Shown: positions 1-12,700, counted from the first letter of the stretch. The stretch is 64,000 nucleotides of DNA from Doryteuthis pealeii (GCA_023376005.1 CM042145.1:102546248-102610247), one strand, 5' to 3'. Translations and numbers: made by a program. Notes: generated by a model not told the origin, from the letters alone.

Positions 1-1188
1 NCGGTCTCTTCCGCTGTTTCTGTTGGTTTTCTTCTCTTTCCAGCTCTCTCTTTTTCTTTCTTTCTTCCTTTGTTTCTTCCTTTTTCGCCTGCCCGCTGGT
101 CGTGTCGTATTGCTCCCTTCCGGTTTTCCCCCGGTTTGCCTTGCCCCATCCGTTCTTTTTCTCTTCTATGTCCCCCCCCCCGTCCCGTTCGGCTGCGTGG
201 CTTTGTTGGTCTGCGCGGCCTGGCGGGCAACTCTCTCCCTTTTTGCTCGCGCTCCCCCGGGCGCCTTGTTTTTCCTGCCGTCCGCGCCTCCCTCCGTCGC
301 TCCCTTTCCTGCCCCTCTCGCTTCCCCTCTGCGCTCCTCGTCCGCTGCGTTCGCGGGCCGACCGGTCTTCGCCCCCGCCCGTTGCATTTCCTTGGTGGCC
401 TGCTCCCCGCCTGCGATCCCCCCCCTTCCGCGCCGTCTTTTCCGCTCGGTTTTCCCGGCCTTTTTCCTCTTGCCCGGTTCCTCCCCCCGCCGCTTCTTCC
501 CCCTCCATTTCCCTCTGTTTCCGTGCGCCTGTTTGTTCTCTTTGCGCCCTTCTGGGTTCCTTTTCCTCTCGCCCCTCCTCTGTGGCCGCGCGGTGGTGTC
601 CTGGTTCGAGTCCCTCCATCGCCTCGCGCCCCGCTTCCTTCCTGGCCCCGCCCCGTTTCCTCTAGCGCCTCCCCTTGGACCGCGTCTGCCTCCCCTCTTC
701 CCTCCTTTCTGGTACTCCTAGGGCCCGCCTGGGCTCTTTCCCGCTTGGTTCGGCCCCCGTCTCGGCCCGCCACTCTGCTTCCCCTGGTCCTCCTCGCCTC
801 GCTCGCGCTCTCGTGCTATCTTTTCCCTTTTTTTTTCCTTTCCTTTCCTCTGCCCTCTTTCTTTTCTCCCGCCCCTGGCCTCTCGTTTGCCTTCGGCCGT
901 CGCCTTTCCCCCGCTTCTTCGCTGCCCTGGGTCCCCCCTCGCTCTTTCCCTACTCGTTCTGCCTTGGTTGGTTTCCCCCGCGCCCGTCGGCCTGCCCGCC
1001 TCTCTCGGCTCTGTTTTGTCGCTTGCTTTTGCCGCTCCCTTCCTGCGCCGCCCGCCCCGGCCCTGCGTCGTGTTTGTTCCTGTTCCTGTCTCTTTCCTGT
1101 TTCCTTCCTCTTTCGGGCTCCTGTGTCTCATTCCGCCGCCTCCGCCGCCCTCCCGAGCTGTTCCCGGTGTCCGTCTTCATCTGGCTCT

Positions 1189-1223
<35 letters not shown>

Positions 1224-1250
1224 TCTATCTCTGCGGACACCTGCGTCGAC
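1..1250. repeat. A-depleted, C/T-rich low-complexity tract at the window edge
   Basis: The + strand here is almost free of A and rich in C, T and to a lesser extent G, ending in a (TC)n run at about 1190-1225. The following DNA is AT-rich and ordinary. Long open frames exist in several frames on both strands only because A-containing stop codons are rare; their products are proline/serine/leucine-rich (or arginine/glycine-rich on the other strand) with no domain. I do not call any of them a gene. The leading 'n' suggests an assembly gap or a poorly resolved read end. Confidence 0.8.
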
Positions 1251-1380
1251 CGAATGTAATGGATAAAATGAATTTAATCGATATCACATTAATCGATATA
1301 CCTTACATGTGTTTCGGTCAGTTTATGTGTGTGAAATATTTCGCACACATAGAAGAATCGACCTTCATCAGAGTGAACTT

Positions 1381-1416
1381 TATTTATATATATATTATAT
1401 ATATATATATATATAT
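1381..1416. repeat. (AT)n microsatellite
   Basis: Interrupted TA dinucleotide run just left of the Penelope-like element. A similar run (about 4281-4322) flanks its other side, so the element may have inserted into an (AT)n tract. Confidence 0.85.
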
Positions 1417-2103
1417 GAAGGAAGGGTGGATGGGTTTAGGATCCGACGATATGCTGTAGATAGAAGGAAAGTGGTCAAGAAATGATCAACTCAAAACAAG
1501 TCACAGGGTGGTACGTTTCGTCTGTATGCACAGACTTTCTCAGCCGATCTGAGACTTTATTGAGGCAAAGCATACGTTTAAATACATGTGGTGGTGGCGG
1601 TGTCGGGGAGGTCAGGGGGGTGAGTGTGTGGTGATGTGAGCTAAGGAGGGGCGGGGAGTTTTGGGTAGGATCAGTTGAGATGGAGGGGTAGAGGATGTTT
1701 GTTAGAAGTGCTGGGGCGGTGGCAGTGGTTGATGGGTCAATTGGTGAGGGTGTATATGATTTATGTGAGTAAAGGGGAGGTCAAGGGGGTGAGTGTTTAG
1801 TGATGTGAGATAAGGAGGAGTGGGGAATTTTGGTGTGAGCTAAGGAGGAGCAGGGAATTTTTGGTGTGAGCTAAGGAGGAGCGGGGAATTTTGGGTAGGA
1901 CGGGGTCGCTGGGTCAGTTGAGTGGAGGGTAGAGGATGTTTGTTTGAGGTGCTGGGGCGGTGACAGTGGTTGATGGGTCAATTGGTGTAAGTAAATGTTT
2001 GTGTGTAGCCGAATATGTTAGAGGGGGAGAAAAGTTCATGTGTGGCTAAGTTATGTTAGAGGCGAAATGTGGGAGATTGTAGTGTTTGTTGATTTTCATT
2101 TGT

Positions 2104-2382
2104 TTATCCATTATCATGGAGAGGAAGATTGTTCTCGTGGATTATAGATTGAGCTATTGATTTGTCAAGGTTGAAGAAGCCTTTTCTGGTGTTAATATTT
2201 TTTACATGAGGTATTAGAGCAGCTTCGCATAGTCGTCTTAAACTTTTTTTGTGTATGAATTTGACGAGTTTTGCCTGGGTGAAGTTGAGAGAGTGGTTGT
2301 GTTTATCATGTGTGTGACTAGAGCATTTAGTTTGTCGTGTATTCTTATTGATCTTTCTATTAGCACCATCAGTACCGCTCAC
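2104..2382 (-). pseudogene. Inverted copy of the Penelope-like ORF C-terminus
   Basis: The minus strand encodes the same C-terminal segment (HNHSLNFTQAKLVKF...NNLPLHDNG) found on the + strand at 3443-3649. This places an inverted duplicate of the ORF end in the left arm of the element. The near-identity of the two copies suggests they arose together or were homogenised. Confidence 0.75.
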
Positions 2383-2414
2383 ATAATAAACTCCGCCGAC
2401 CTCCTTAACAACTT

Positions 2415-3649
2415 AAATTGATGTAGTCTCTCTATATACAAACATTCCTAACAACCTTAATCAACACACCTAAGAAAAATTAAATTCAAATCGACCCTAC
2501 CCATCCACTCCATCATCGAAATCTCCAGACACATCACAAACATGACATTCTTCAAATTCAACAGCAAATTCTACCAACAAAAATCCGGATACCGATGGGC
2601 AACCCCCTCAGCGGCGTCCTCGCCTGCCTGTTCCTAGAATTTCTAGAATCAGGCCCCTTCAAATACAGGCTACCCGACAACTGCACATACGCTAGATACA
2701 TAGACGACATTCTGATTATCCTCCAACAAACACCGAAATAGAACACATCGCCCACAAACTGAACTCCGTAGAACCCTCCATAAAATTCACCTACGAAAAA
2801 GAGTCCAACAACTCCTTACCCTTCCTCGACACCCTACTAATCAAATCCGGAAACACACTCACCTACAAAATCCACCGCAAACCACCAACAAGAACGACTA
2901 CATACACTACTACTCCCATCACAACAACAAAATCAAATCTGGCCTCATAATAGGATTATATCTAAGAGCATTACGAATATGCAGCCCCAATACTTAGATG
3001 AAGAATACAAAAACATCGAAGATTCCCTTAAAACCCTAAAATACCCTAAATATTTCATCCTAAATGCCAGGAAAAAAGCACTCGATATACACACGAAAAC
3101 TAAACCAAAAACACGTCCACCACAAAACCTCCCCAACCCTCCCCACACACGCTTAATCCTACCCACCCACACTCAAAACATCCCTCTTTACAAAAAACTA
3201 ACAAACCTAGGAATAAAGATCATTCAGACCACCTCCCAAACAATCAAAGACCTCGTCAACTCTTCAACACGCATAGACACTCCAAATACCCCAAAACCCT
3301 CAGTGCCGGCATCTACACCATCCCCTGCGAAGACTGCAACAAATGTTACATAGGTGAAACCCAACGGGACCTCTCACAACGTCTAAGAGAAACAAAAAGA
3401 TCAATAAGAATACACGACAAACTAAATGCTCTAGTCACACACATGATAGAACACAACCACTCTCTCAACTTCACCCAGGCAAAACTCGTCAAATTCATAC
3501 ACAAAAAAAGTTTAAGACGACTATGCGAAGCTGCTCTAATACCTCATGTAAAAAATATTAACACCAGAAAAGGCTTCTTCAACCTTGACAAATCAATAGC
3601 TCAATCTATAATCCACGAGAACAATCTTCCTCTCCATGATAATGGATAA
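2415..3649 (+). pseudogene. Penelope-like RT / GIY-YIG endonuclease ORF, broken
   Basis: Reading across frames gives an RT palm with the DVVSLYTNIP and YIDD motifs, a connector (SLPFLDTLLI), and a GIY-YIG domain with CEDCNKCYIGET followed by a basic helix region ending HENNLPLHDNG. The frame is interrupted (for example, a stop after PNNLNQHT), so it is not a functional protein as it stands. The RT catalytic YIDD pair is still readable. In autonomous relatives the protein performs target-primed reverse transcription, with GIY-YIG cutting the target. Confidence 0.75.
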
Positions 3650-4171
3650 CAAATGAAAATCAACAAACACTACAATCTCCCACATTTCGCCTCTAACATA
3701 ACTTAGCCACACATGAACTTTTCTCCCCTCTAACATATTCGGCTACACACAAACATTTACTTACACCAATTGACCCTTCAACCACTGTCACCGCCCAGCA
3801 CCTCAAACAAACATCCTCTACCCACTCAACTGACCCAGCGACCCGTCCTACCCAAAATTCCCCGCTCCTCCTTAGCTCACACAAAATTCCCTGCTCCTTG
3901 CTCACACCAAAATTCCCCACTCCTCCTTATCTCACATCACTAAACACTCACCCCCTTGACCTCCTTTACTCACATAAATCATTATACACCTCACCATTGA
4001 CCCATCAACCACTGCCACCGCCCAGCACTTCTAACAAACATCCTCTACCCCTCCATCTCAACTGATCCTACCCAAAACTCCCGCCCCTCCTTAGCTCACA
4101 TCACCACACACTCACCCCCTGACCTCCCCGACACCGCCACCACACATGTATTTAAACGTATGCTTTGCCTC

Positions 4172-4226
4172 AATAAAGTCTCAGATCGGCTGAGAAAGTC
4201 TGTGCATACAGACGAAACGTACCACC
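4172..4226 (+). ncRNA. Candidate hammerhead-like fold, right arm of the Penelope-like element
   Basis: After AATAAA (4172-4177) comes CTGAGAA, a hairpin with arms GTCTG/CAGAC, and then GAAAC. The layout CUGANGA-stem-GAAA is that of hammerhead ribozymes, which are known in Penelope-like terminal repeats. Here the first box reads CTGAGAA, not CTGANGA, so catalysis is doubtful. The inverted equivalent lies at about 1511-1560 in the left arm. Confidence 0.35.
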
Positions 4227-4279
4227 CTGTGACTTGTTTTGAGTTGATCATTTCTTGACCACTTTCCTTCTATCTACAG

Positions 4280-4280
<1 letters not shown>

Positions 4281-4314
<34 letters not shown>

Positions 4315-4322
4315 TATATATA
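4281..4322. repeat. (AT)n microsatellite
   Basis: Interrupted TA run directly right of the Penelope-like element. Confidence 0.85.
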
Positions 4323-4772
4323 ATATTGGGTTATCCATTGAGCTCACGGTAGATAATTGGGATTAGGGAAAAGTGAGTTTGCAAAGGAGAATTCACTTTT
4401 TAAAAAATAAATACGACCAGAGAATTTTTTTAAAAAGACATTAAAATCATTTTGTAAGATTTCTAAGAAATGGAAGGTTTGACCTAATTTAACGAGCTAC
4501 GCTGAAACTTAACATACATATATTTCGCAATCTTTAATCTCTCTCTTTACAGTCACGGAGAAACTAACATATATAACGAGGAGGTAATCAAAATATACAT
4601 AGAGAGAGGGAAAGTGACAGATAGAATGTGGGGTAAGAGACATGTCAGTTTTTGATTTAATTGCAAATTACGACTAATTAGGACCAATTAAAATGGATTT
4701 CTTTTTCAAACATAACTCAATCCTAGAACCGAGGAATATTATGTGTATGAATATATACATACACACACACAT

Positions 4773-4823
<51 letters not shown>

Positions 4824-4984
4824 TATATAATTATGAACACTAGAAGTACGTTACTTGAAGTTTCATGTGAGGTGCATAATCATCAGACGGAAATGTGAGA
4901 AAAGTGGTTAATTAACATCATTCATATCAATATGATTTGTCACTTTTCTCATATTTCAGGAAACTAAAGTAATGGACTTCAAGT
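4323..4984. other. No gene seen; AT-rich DNA with (AC)n/(AT)n at 4755-4829
   Basis: I looked here for the missing first lipocalin exon (G-x-W core between an acceptor and a donor) and did not find a convincing one. The only structured part is the CA then TA microsatellite. Confidence 0.6.
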
Positions 4985-5525
4985 TTTTCATTCTGCAGGG
5001 TGTCTAGCCACCCTCCTCACCAGACAAAATCTGTGGGGTTACCGGTTTAGTCGCCGATGATCCGACTATGAAACAGGTAGTACTAGGTTACCAGACCATA
5101 GTACCATAGTACCATAGTACAAAACCTGTAAAAGGGTGGAGGAAGCTCTTTGTTCAACGGCCATCTAGCACATTATTTCAAAGTCCAACCCCTCCTCCTC
5201 ATTGCGGCAAGGCCATATGAACTTAAGTTCCTGTTAGGGTCACCCAAGGCGGACAAGTCTGACACCTAGTGGTATTTGGGTCACAACCCGGCTAAAGGGG
5301 AAAATCCAAAGGGCGTCTCTATCATTGTCAGGTATCAATGGCTTTTGGCGTACTTGTCACATTGTCTGTGGAAAATCTGCGTTAAACAAGGTCATCTCCA
5401 TTCCCTGACCGGGATATGCATGCGGGGTTTGGGAAATGCTTGTGAATTCCCAATCCTCTTGTTACCCCTTCCATGAAGTCGGCTCAACCGACCCAAGGTG
5501 AACGCCGTCACAGAAAAAGAAGAAC
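4985..5525 (+). repeat. Interspersed repeat family G, fuller copy
   Basis: A GC-richer block with a recurring phrase (TGTGGGGTTACCGGTTTAG, about 5031). It recurs at 46346-46480 in the same orientation and at 46095-46335 and 45730-45870 inverted. It ends in GAAAAAGAAGAACT and has no intact ORF. The repeated occurrence shows it is a dispersed retroposon-like element; its class is unknown to me. Confidence 0.6.
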
Positions 5526-5537
5526 TTCTAGTGTTCA

Positions 5538-6036
5538 TCTATATATTAATACTAGTGTTCCTTAATCTTCCGACCGTTATCATCCCGCAACAATCTCTGG
5601 TCAAAAATTAGACCGTCCAAATCATCCAAGAAGAAATGCAAGTCGATTCTCATTTCTTATGAGTGTCGTCTCCTCATCTAATAGTGAACTATTCCGTTTT
5701 TATTATAAATACAGAAAGGGAAGAAAAATGGCATGCTACATAGAAAAAGTATAATAAGAAAGATAGAAAGGCTATGAGAGTTGGGGAAAAGGTAGAGAGA
5801 GGGAGAAGATCGAGAGAAGAGATGAGCATGTGGAAGCGATAACGCTAATCAGTTTCAATCGAACTTAATGAAAAAATGAACAGAATGAAAGAAAGAAAGA
5901 AAAGTAAGAGAGAGTTAAATCAAGATCATTATACTTTTTACATATTGAACTATTATAGCAATAGATCTTAAGTAAACATATCAAACGTTGTAATAGTCAA
6001 ATTATCATGCTGTGGTATATCCAGGGTTCCTGTTAG
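5538..6036 (+). mobile_element. Helitron-like non-autonomous element, family H2
   Basis: Starts TCTATATATTAATA after an A and ends with a hairpin (CTGTGG-TATAT-CC.., partly decayed) and TTAG before a T. Another copy (35874 to about 36345, minus) keeps a perfect hairpin CTGTGG/CCACAG followed by CTAG. TC start, subterminal hairpin, CTRR end and A/T target are Helitron traits. No coding capacity. Confidence 0.55.
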
Positions 6037-6130
6037 TAATTATAATTGCGAATAACTTTTTTTAATGTTTTTAAAAAGTGTGAAATTCAGCATTAATGAT
6101 TGTCTGGCTCTTTTCTTCTTTCTTTCCCAG

Positions 6131-6237
6131 TGATGGAACCTGTACTCCGGTAATGTCAACCATGATAAAGCAAATAGGAGAATCCGGATCTGATGTATAC
6201 AATCGTCTCGGAGGACTCGCCAGCCGTTATCCATGGC
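6131..6237 (+). CDS. Lipocalin gene exon 1 found (domain 1, strand segment)
   Basis: Acceptor TTTCCCAG, donor GTAAGG. Encodes DGTCTPVMSTMIKQIGESG... to ...ASRYPW, the equivalent of the 104-bp exon at 26682 in domain 3. It begins in mid-codon and ends with one spare base that joins to exon 2 as CAT (His). It must be preceded by at least one more coding exon. Confidence 0.7.
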
Positions 6238-9200
6238 GTAAGGATTTTTGTTTCATTTATTCATTCATGTATTTTGTAGACAAAAAATACATCGCCTTGT
6301 GAGCGTGACTGTATCCCCTGTATAGGAGTAAGACCCGGACCCCCAAAAGAGGGTGCCACTTAACTGCATCTAATGGTGTGACTACAGGATATGACGTTAG
6401 TGGTGAAGTTCCAATTCTAGAACTCTGTCGGGGGGGGGGAGTACCGCTTCATCACCATTACTCCCAGGTCCACTCTGACTTAGTGGTATTACCTGTTAGG
6501 GCTCTATCTATTGGTTAAATAGAAAAAAAGTGTTTTAAAATGGTTTAAACACTTGAATACCCGTCAAGATTGAATAAAACAAAATATCTTTGTCATTAAA
6601 TAGCCCCAAAAGGGTTGACATGCCGTAAAATCCATCTAACCAACCAATCCAGTTTTTGGAGCTTTGGAGAGCATGGAGTACCCTTCATTTACATTACTCC
6701 CAAGGTTCGGTTCGGTTCGGTTTGTTTGGTTTGGTTTATCTTTTGTACGGCATATCAACCACAGTGGGTCATTTAGTGCCGGTAGCTACCACTGCTTTCA
6801 TTAAACTGATCACATGTTGGATAATAGAATTGAAGGTAGGTATTTACCCAAACAATTCGTCACGGATAGGATGTGACACAAGGTCATAAGTATGGGGCAT
6901 CCAGTAAGGAGCAAACTTGCTATTCAGTAGTAATGGATCTGAAAGACTAGCTCATTCACCATTACATGTGACGCCCTTTATACAAACGAAGGTAAGTTAA
7001 ATAGCACCATCGTGAAGAGGGGCATCTGCTATTTGGGCAACAGCACATCCTCCATATCAATCCGCCCGGGCTATGTAGTTCCAAAAAAGAATCTTTAGGA
7101 CACTACGCCATCGTCTTTAGCAGATGGAAGAATGCCAACCAACCAGTCGGTCCGAGATAGAGGTTTCCAGCTCTCCAAACTTCCCTTTGTCGCTCGGATT
7201 ACTATAATCATATAACACGAACGGGAACAATAGATATACCACTGTAGGATAATTTGACTATTACAACGTTTGATATGTTTACTTAAGAGCTATGGCGAAA
7301 TAGTTCAATATGTAAAAAAGTATAATAATCTCTGGCGAAATTCTTTCTTTCGTTTTCTCTTTTCTCTTCTTCTTCCCTTATTTTTTCTAATTTTCTTTTT
7401 TCTTTCTTTCTTTCTTTCTTTTCTACATTTTTCTTCTATTTCACTGAAACAGACAATAAGAATTATTGCTTCCTATATCTCACCTTTCTTTCTTTCTTTC
7501 TTTCTTTTTTTTTCTTTTTATATTTACTTTTTTCCCTCTAACATATTCTTTCTTCCTTTTCTTTCCTCTCAATTACAACGATATGGTCCATTATTTATCT
7601 GAGGGGATGACAGGGTATGCATAAATTTGAACATGCACTCATATCTTATGAATCAAAACGGAATGGTTCATTATTTATCTGATGTGACGACAGGGCGCGG
7701 CACACGTAGGTTGGTACTAGTGTATTAATTACAGATTACTTATCTAGTTTATTCGGAAACTTGTGTCCAGTGGCTTCGATCACTGGACCGGTAATGTAAT
7801 TAAAGGCGTGATCCCCGAGGGCTATCCCCCAGGCAACACCTGCCCTCTTGAATTAAAGGGGCAGACTGGGTTTATTGCCCAGTGCCTGATGCGCCCCTTT
7901 GAGGGGATGCCGAGGTGACCCACGCATTTTTGTGCCTGTCGTCCCGTGAGCTTCGGTTAGTGGGTGGTCCCACATTAATACGACCTTGTGTCTGATCCGC
8001 ATAAGTGGGATGTGTGGTAAATACCTTAATATACAGATTATAACATATACAGGTGTCCATAAAGTCCCGCTACAGGTTGAAAATGTATCAACAAAGATGG
8101 CAGTCATGTTGAAGTGCAATAATAAAAAATACATCTATAGATATATAAAGGGCAGTTGTGCGTATATGTATGTCCGGAGGAAACTTCGAAAATAAAACAA
8201 TTATCGACAAAGTAAATATATATACACATTAAATATCAACAGGGCTTGGCTTTTGAGCAAAAATAATAGATATTTGATTTATATTTGTGAAGATAATTAA
8301 AAAATAAAATTTAAATGATAATAGCATGGATTTTTTCATTTAATATTTTAGATAGTAGACATTAACATTTCTTTTCAGAGTAGCTGGATCAATGCAAGGT
8401 CTATTTTTTTTACATAGGGATTTAAATGGGGAATCCCACGTGGATTCAATTCACGATTTAGTAATAATGGATCTGCGGGACTAACTTAAAAAATCCCCCT
8501 CTACCCAAGCGACGCCAGGTAGCCGCTTCTAGTCAAATCTTTAAGAGTTGAATTTTTATATGATTTTTTATGAAAAGATTTTATCATTTGTACAATGCAA
8601 GTCATTCAATGTTCAATTTTAAAACTGTTTCAAGACTTTGTGGACACCCTGTATATCTGGAATCAACTATATAGAAATGTTTAATTCTTATTTTGTAATT
8701 TTTTTGTTTGTTTTGTTTTGTAGATCAGTGGAAGATTCTGTACAGTGATACAAATTATACTCTCGCTTATATTTGTTATGCTGATTATAATGGAACTTGT
8801 CCGCGCCAAGCAGAAGAAGTGCGTCTTGATGGAAGGGTCAGGGACATTGATCCGGACTTTCAAAGGAAATTGTACGTGTTGCTCCAGAAAGTGTGCATGT
8901 CCCCTGAAAACATGGTAAACCTTGTACATAACGGTAAGCGACGTCGGATTTATTTACCTAATTATTTTACCTCTAATTTTTTTTAAATTAATTTTTACAC
9001 CGCCCGGAGGGTGTTTTTTGCTAGTAATAGTAATAGTAATAAAATATTACTATTACTAGCAAAAAACACCCTCCGGGCGGTGTAAAAATTAATTTTTGAA
9101 AGATATTGGCTGAGGGGGTGGGAGTTAAAAATTCAATGTCAGAGGGTTGTATCATAAGTAAGTAAAATCATCAAATTTATCAAAGGAGTTAAACAATTTG

Positions 9201-9732
9201 AAATGGAGACTTAGTTCTGTCCCCCTCAAATAAATTGTTGCGTGCATCGATTAATTATTAATCAAATAATTATTTTGAAAATTTTACACATGAATTTTAC
9301 ACAGAATATTAGGTGTGTGTTTATTTGTAAACTTTTGAGTTAAATTCTTGTTACTGAAAATAGGGCAAGAGTGAAAAATAATTTTTTTAATTGATTACAA
9401 ATTTTGCAAATAAGTTTTTCCATTCAAAGTAATAATACAGCATTTTTAGTTAATCTTATAGTTCATTCCTTTAAATTGTTATTATCACAATGGAAAGGAT
9501 TCAACTGTTGAATCATAAGGGCCAGATTTTATTCATCTTATTAACATTATTAATATTGAATATTTTAAAAAGATAAATAAAAAGATATATAATACAGGTT
9601 TGTTCTTTATTCTATGTATTGATGATGTTGGGTATTGTGATGTAAGCAGTGACGTAAGTATTTTCGGTTACATGCATATAGACACCGAATCTCCATTATT
9701 AATAGATATTACAAATTGATGTATATCTCTGT

Positions 9733-9785
<53 letters not shown>

Positions 9786-12700
9786 CTGATGAGCAGCGCG
9801 TCTAGTACAGCTAGGTGTAACTCGTTGGTTGAGGACGCCAAGATAGTGAACATTGAGGGATTATATGCTGTGGCACAGGCAGGATAATCCAATAGATGTC
9901 TTCCAATTGGGGAGGGTGAATTTTGATTGCTCGGTGAAGGAGAGCAGTCCTAGTTATTAGAGTGAATAACAGAGGGAATATGTTGGTTTACTCTAACTTC
10001 CAATCTGTGGGTAGTCCGCCCGACATAACACACATTTATTTACCGTATTTGTCGGCTTATCAGGGCCATAGCAGATATTAATATCTTGGTTAGGGTCGTA
10101 GCGATTGTCTTCCCTTGATTAGGGTGTGGTTGAGTTTGGAAAATGGTTATCTTCCCTTGCCACCAGGGTTTGCCATTAGAGGGCGTACACACTGGCTATT
10201 TAAACACAGCACAAGAAAAAACTAGCTTTCTTTCATCTGGCATCCACAAAGATGCACTAGACAAGTTATGTCTCTGTCCATTAAGGCTTGGGGCCTTACC
10301 CCTAACTATAGGTTTATACCCATGTATGTACGTATCTTTTCTACACCCTATGACTCCACTGAAGTTATATGCACCAGTTACATCTTTACGACAGCTATTC
10401 TATATAGCAAGTGCCTAATTCTATTCTCCATTTAGTAGCCTCAAGATTATCTACAAAGACTCTTTTCCTTAGGACCTTCGTCCTAGCTGTTCTGTATTTT
10501 ATGATAAATGTTGTTCAGACAATAAAGTCTATATTTGTTATATGTATCTCTTTGTTGGAAGTTGTTATGTATATTCACCCGCGTTATGAAGCTTTTCTGA
10601 GGCCTCCTAACGTATTATAAGAAGTGGCCTTAGCAACTGTAGCTAAAACTACATTTAATTTTTATAGGGTCAAACAACATTTAGAATTTAGCCTTAAATT
10701 ATACAAAGGCCACCAATCACAAACTTTCCCCCAAAGTGAATTTCGATTCTAAGCATAATCATAAAAACGGCCGACGAAGGCATTTGGCTCCATACTGGTA
10801 TGCAGTGACTCACCTATCCCCCTTTCACACAACCAAGTCACCCGGCCAAAAAACAGATTTTCATCCACTCACACTTCACCGAGTGAAAGAAGGACTATAT
10901 CATTTCTATATTTTTCAACTTTTGTTTATCTATACACATATAAAGCGTAGTTGGTGGGTATGTATGTCCGGAGGAAATTATGAAAATAAAACAATTAACG
11001 ACAAAGTAAATATGTATACACATTCACTATGACCATATCTTGCTTTTCGAGCAAAAATAATGAATATTTGATTTAAAAAGATAATTTTTTAAAATAGAAT
11101 TTGAATAATAACAGCATGGAATTTTTTGCATTTAATATTTTAAATAGGAGACATTAATTTTTCCTCTCAGAGTGTCTGTGCACTTTTTTTTTCTGACACC
11201 CCCATTAGGGCGGGTCAACACAACATTTTTTTTTTTTTTTATGTAGGGATTTTAATGAGGCATCCTGCTGGGATCTAACTCATGATTCAATAATAATGGA
11301 TCTACGAGATTTACTTTTTTTGCCCTCTTCTACTCGGGCGATGCCGGGTAGCCGCTTCTAGTGTTAAATAAACGAAATTAATCTTATTAATAATCAGTTT
11401 TCTTTTGCTACCATACGCTTTCTTGTTATAGATCTTGCCGTTCTCAGCAAATATTTCAAATTGTCTTTTTTTTAAATTCATGTCATTATTTCTCTTCTTT
11501 TACAGTTGATTGTGCCAATGTTTTGTTGGATTCTATAAGTTCGATAACAGGTGAGTTTACATGAATACATTCCACCTCATCGAGACTTAAGTGAGATTTT
11601 ACGAACATTTTTCAATTGTTTTCTTACAACCAAGACCGCTCAAATATACGAGCGACACGACAGTTAAAAATGTACGTTAGAAATACAGACATTATATACT
11701 CTTGGCATCGGAATCTGCAGAAGTTACCCACTTTTTTTTGGGGGGGGGGTTACTTCTGATGCTAGGCGTGGTATGTAAATTAACAGACGCTCTCTATTCC
11801 CCTTTTTTTTTTCTGTAGTTGAAAGTGTTACTGAGTTAGAAAGCTTTTTTTTTTCGATGCCTCATCTTCCACGGGTATGAATTTCGTCTTCGCACCCTTG
11901 AAGGACATTCAGCCAAATGTGCTACTCTGAGGACTAAATGACTTGTTGCATTATAATTGAGCAAATTAATTTTCATATTTTCACTGTACCTAATAGTGGC
12001 TTTGTGATTAAAGACTCTCGCCACTGTAGCGATTGTCTGCCCCTGTTGGGATGGACATGATTCCAAAAGGGTTATCTTCCCTTGCTACAGGTTTTCGCCC
12101 ATAGGTGGCTGCTGTATTTAAACAGCAGCCCGGGAGAAAATCACTCTTTCCCTCGGGCCGGCAACGACTGCACATGAGTTAGGCGCTTGGTGCCCTGCTG
12201 CTTAAGTGTGTGAGGGGGGGGGGCTTCCCCCCCCCAAACAAACTATCAGTAAGTGACTTATTTCTATTTGTAACTCTGTATCATTTCTTTAGGACTTAGT
12301 CCTACATCCCTTATGTATGTTTATGTATGTTAAAGTCTATGTGTGTTATTATATATAACTTCTTTGTCGAATTAATTTATATACACACATGTACCCACGC
12401 TGGAAGGTTACTTTGAACCTTCTAACGTATTATAAGAACATTCCCATCTTATACCACCATCGGCAATCTGGAGGGTGGATCTGTCAAAAATTTGTAGCGA
12501 TAACTTAAGGTGACATATCAAGGTCAATAAGGGGTCAAAGGCTGCCAATTAAACTACCGTTATTTTCCATGACTCTTCAAATGAATAGCCAGTTAACTTT
12601 TTAATACAAATATTTTTTTTAAAATTCCTTACACAATGGATAGGCTACTATCCATTATGTAACTACATACCGCTCAGCCACCACAATCCTGTCCTCTTTG

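Larger units (their letters stand above)
1449..4282 (+). mobile_element. Penelope-like retroelement with long inverted arms
   Basis: The left arm (about 1449-2360) is the reverse complement of the right arm (about 3390-4282), with small indels. The unique middle carries retroelement coding remnants on the + strand: a reverse-transcriptase block with DVVSLYTNIP (near 2418), NPLSGVLACLFLEFLES (near 2600) and ARYIDDI (near 2692), then a GIY-YIG nuclease block (AGIYTIPC...CYIGETQRDLSQRL, about 3303-3390). The right arm continues the C-terminal coding; the left arm holds an inverted copy of the same part. Both arms end with AATAAA and a hairpin followed by GAAAC. RT plus GIY-YIG and complex terminal repeats are hallmarks of Penelope-like elements. 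Confidence 0.8.

Noticed and set aside
70..1266. Open frames of up to 398 codons at the left edge
   Set aside because: They occur in several frames and both strands at once because the tract lacks A, and the products are low-complexity with no domain.
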